This document shows positions 6,493 to 7,610 of a stretch of DNA of 7,610 bases, piece after piece. Location of the stretch: NCBI GenBank assembly GCA_024638345.1, contig JAHEKL010000127.1, positions 1 to 7,610 of the forward strand, given 5' to 3'. Every line of letters starts with the position of its first letter. Positions within the stretch are counted from its first letter, which is position 1. A program made the position numbers and the translations under genes. Below the pieces are notes generated by a model, which did no database searches, was not told the origin of the DNA, and was given only the letters and a program-made list of their open reading frames with translations. The stretch comes from Gammaproteobacteria bacterium (GTDB lineage Bacteria; Gemmatimonadota; Gemmatimonadetes; Longimicrobiales; Gaopeijiaceae).

Positions 6493-7335
6493 ATGTCGTA
6501 CGCGAACCCCGACGCACTGGTCACGACCGATTGGCTCGCCCAGCATCTCGGCGATCCCGATGTTCGGCCAATCGAGGTCGACGAGGACACGGGACTCTAC
6601 ACGAAGGGCCACATTCCGGGAGCTGTCGGGTGGAATTGGACCAAGGACCTCCACCATCCACTCAATCGGGACTACGTGGGGAAGGAAGGCCTCGGCCGGC
6701 TTCTGTCTCAGGCCGGCGTGGGACCGGGCACGACCGTGGTGCTTTACGGGGGAAACAACAACTGGTTCGCAGCCTATGCCTACTGGCTGCTCAAGTACCG
6801 AGGCTTCGATGCGGTGAAGCTCCTGAACGGTGGACGCAAGAAGTGGGAGCTCGAGTCGAGACCTCTCACCCAAGAGGCTCCGTCGATCGCCGCGACGGAC
6901 CTCTCGATCTCCGGCCCGGAGCGACCCGAGTTGCGCGCGCTGAGAGACCACGTCCTGGAGTCCGCCGGTGCGGCCACCTTCGTGGACGTTCGCTCTCCCC
7001 AGGAGTTCTCGGGCGAGAAGCTGGCACCCGACCACCTACCCCAAGAGCAGCCGTATGTCGGGGGGCACGTGCCCGGAGCGAAGAACATCCCTTGGAGCAA
7101 GGCGGCGAACGAGGACGGCACGTTCAAGGACGCGGACGAGCTTCGAGCGCTGTACGGCGGGAGCGGAGTGACGGGGGATAAAGAGATCATCGCCTACTGC
7201 CGGATCGGAGAGCGCTCGAGCCACACCTGGTTCGTCCTGAAGGAGCTTCTTGGGTACGGGGACGTCCGCAACTACGATGGATCGTGGACCGAGTACGGCT
7301 CCATGGTGGCTGTTCCCGTGGAACGGGGGCAGTGA
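6493..7335 (+). CDS. Thiosulfate sulfurtransferase (tandem rhodanese domains, mycobacterial CysA2/SseA-like)
   Basis: 280 residues, normal for two-domain sulfurtransferases, and cytoplasmic since there is no signal peptide. It is expected to move sulfane sulfur from thiosulfate to cyanide or a thiol acceptor. The N-terminal rhodanese domain (about 8-125) is non-catalytic: EVDEDTGLYTKGHIPGA (28-44) and YGGNNNWFAAYAYW (85-98) are conserved, but no cysteine occupies the active loop. The C-terminal domain (about 145-275) has FVDVRSPQEFSG (163-174), HLPQEQ (181-186), GHVPGA (191-196) and active-site Cys236 in CRIGERSS (236-243). The CRxGxR loop fits thiosulfate sulfurtransferase rather than the CG(S/T)GVT loop of mercaptopyruvate sulfurtransferase. 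NYDGSWTEYGS (260-270) closes the domain. These blocks are nearly the same as in actinobacterial CysA2/CysA3. A symbol is withheld because cysA also names a sulfate-transport ATPase. The physiological donor is unknown. Confidence 0.95.
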   Translation: MSYANPDALVTTDWLAQHLGDPDVRPIEVDEDTGLYTKGHIPGAVGWNWTKDLHHPLNRDYVGKEGLGRLLSQAGVGPGTTVVLYGGNNNWFAAYAYWLLKYRGFDAVKLLNGGRKKWELESRPLTQEAPSIAATDLSISGPERPELRALRDHVLESAGAATFVDVRSPQEFSGEKLAPDHLPQEQPYVGGHVPGAKNIPWSKAANEDGTFKDADELRALYGGSGVTGDKEIIAYCRIGERSSHTWFVLKELLGYGDVRNYDGSWTEYGSMVAVPVERGQ

Positions 7336-7359
7336 CGGCCCCGACAGAACCGGGATACT
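7333..7359 (+). promoter_or_regulatory. Possible weak promoter upstream of the lipoprotein gene
   Basis: A GTGACG-like -35 (7332-7337) and GATACT (7354-7359) lie 16 bases apart, each matching four of six consensus positions, in the 48-bp gap after the sulfurtransferase. Co-transcription with that gene is equally likely. Confidence 0.2.
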
Positions 7360-7373
7360 GACCGTCGAGACAC

Positions 7374-7378
7374 GGAGG
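7374..7378 (+). promoter_or_regulatory. Shine-Dalgarno of the lipoprotein gene
   Basis: GGAGG with a 5-base spacer to ATG 7384 supports this start. The start is also supported by the signal peptide and lipobox that follow. Confidence 0.75.
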
Positions 7379-7383
7379 ATCAA

Positions 7384-7610
7384 ATGAAGCGCCTCCCTGC
7401 CTGGGTTTTGTTCGCACTGTGCGGACTGGTCGCGTGCGACGGATCTCCCGACGAGACCTCCGCCGGGGCCGCCGCGATGGACGGCGGCGACCCTGAGGTA
7501 TCGCCCATCGTGGCGCGGGGCCTTTCGCTCGAGTTGGATACTCCCTACGAGCGTCCGCCCGGGGAGGCGCTTCACCACCATACGGCCGGATTCGCCAACA
7601 CGCTCTGCTC
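7384..7610 (+). CDS. Lipoprotein, 5' part only (possibly an exported serine hydrolase)
   Basis: The frame is open from ATG 7384 to the window edge (75 complete codons). GGAGG at 7374-7378 sits five bases before the ATG. The N-terminus MKRLPAWVLFALCGLVAC is a lipoprotein signal peptide: two basic residues, a hydrophobic core and a lipobox LVAC with lipidated Cys18, followed by Asp and Gly. A low-complexity Gly/Ala/Asp-rich linker (about 19-40) precedes the mature domain. The last residues, including PYERPPGEALHHHTAGFANTLC, resemble from memory the segment before the beta-lactamase/transpeptidase-like domain of some exported serine hydrolases, but no catalytic SxxK is in view, so function stays open. 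Asp after the Cys is an inner-membrane retention signal in enterobacteria; whether that holds here is unknown. It starts 48 bp after the sulfurtransferase and may be co-transcribed with it. Confidence 0.8.
   Translation, partial: MKRLPAWVLFALCGLVACDGSPDETSAGAAAMDGGDPEVSPIVARGLSLELDTPYERPPGEALHHHTAGFANTLC

Noticed and set aside
6493..6867. First rhodanese domain without an active-site cysteine read as a damaged gene
   Set aside because: An inactive N-terminal domain is normal for tandem-rhodanese sulfurtransferases; the frame is intact.

Overview
The window is GC-rich, gene-dense bacterial chromosome with no RNA genes, mobile elements or CRISPR. High GC, 4-bp gene overlaps, a PAL-like NHL propeller and a lipoprotein fit a Gemmatimonadota or Acidobacteriota type of organism. 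That assignment is an inference from general protein flavour, because no phylogenetic marker is present.

Layout. Positions 1-705 (+) hold the 3' end of an NHL beta-propeller gene. It converges on, and overlaps by 23 bp, a leftward two-gene operon at 3570-683 (-). That operon encodes a class III PLP aminotransferase of the acetylornithine/broad-specificity omega-aminotransferase type, followed by an ALDH7-family dehydrogenase (alpha-aminoadipic semialdehyde / piperideine-6-carboxylate dehydrogenase). The two are coupled by a GTGA overlap and a near-perfect Shine-Dalgarno. Together they suggest removal of the epsilon-amino group of lysine (or a related diamine) and oxidation of the semialdehyde to 2-aminoadipate.

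A divergent gap of about 160 bp separates this operon from a rightward pair at 3735-6319 (+). The first gene is a polytopic membrane protein of NqrB/RnfD/UnbU type. It carries an added C-terminal domain with four exact C-x7-C pairs (Sel1/Hcp-like), predicted to face the periplasm. The second gene overlaps it by 4 bp (TTGA). It encodes a membrane-anchored SUMF1/formylglycine-generating-enzyme-fold protein that lacks the FGE catalytic cysteines and has a CxxC next to its Asn/Trp motif. This pair is the most unusual content of the window and may form an undescribed membrane/periplasmic redox or scaffold module.

After a 173-bp gap come a tandem-rhodanese thiosulfate sulfurtransferase (6493-7335, +), very like the mycobacterial CysA2/SseA type, and the start of a lipoprotein gene (7384 onward, +) cut by the window edge. 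The latter is possibly an exported serine hydrolase. There is no gene-free stretch over 300 bases.
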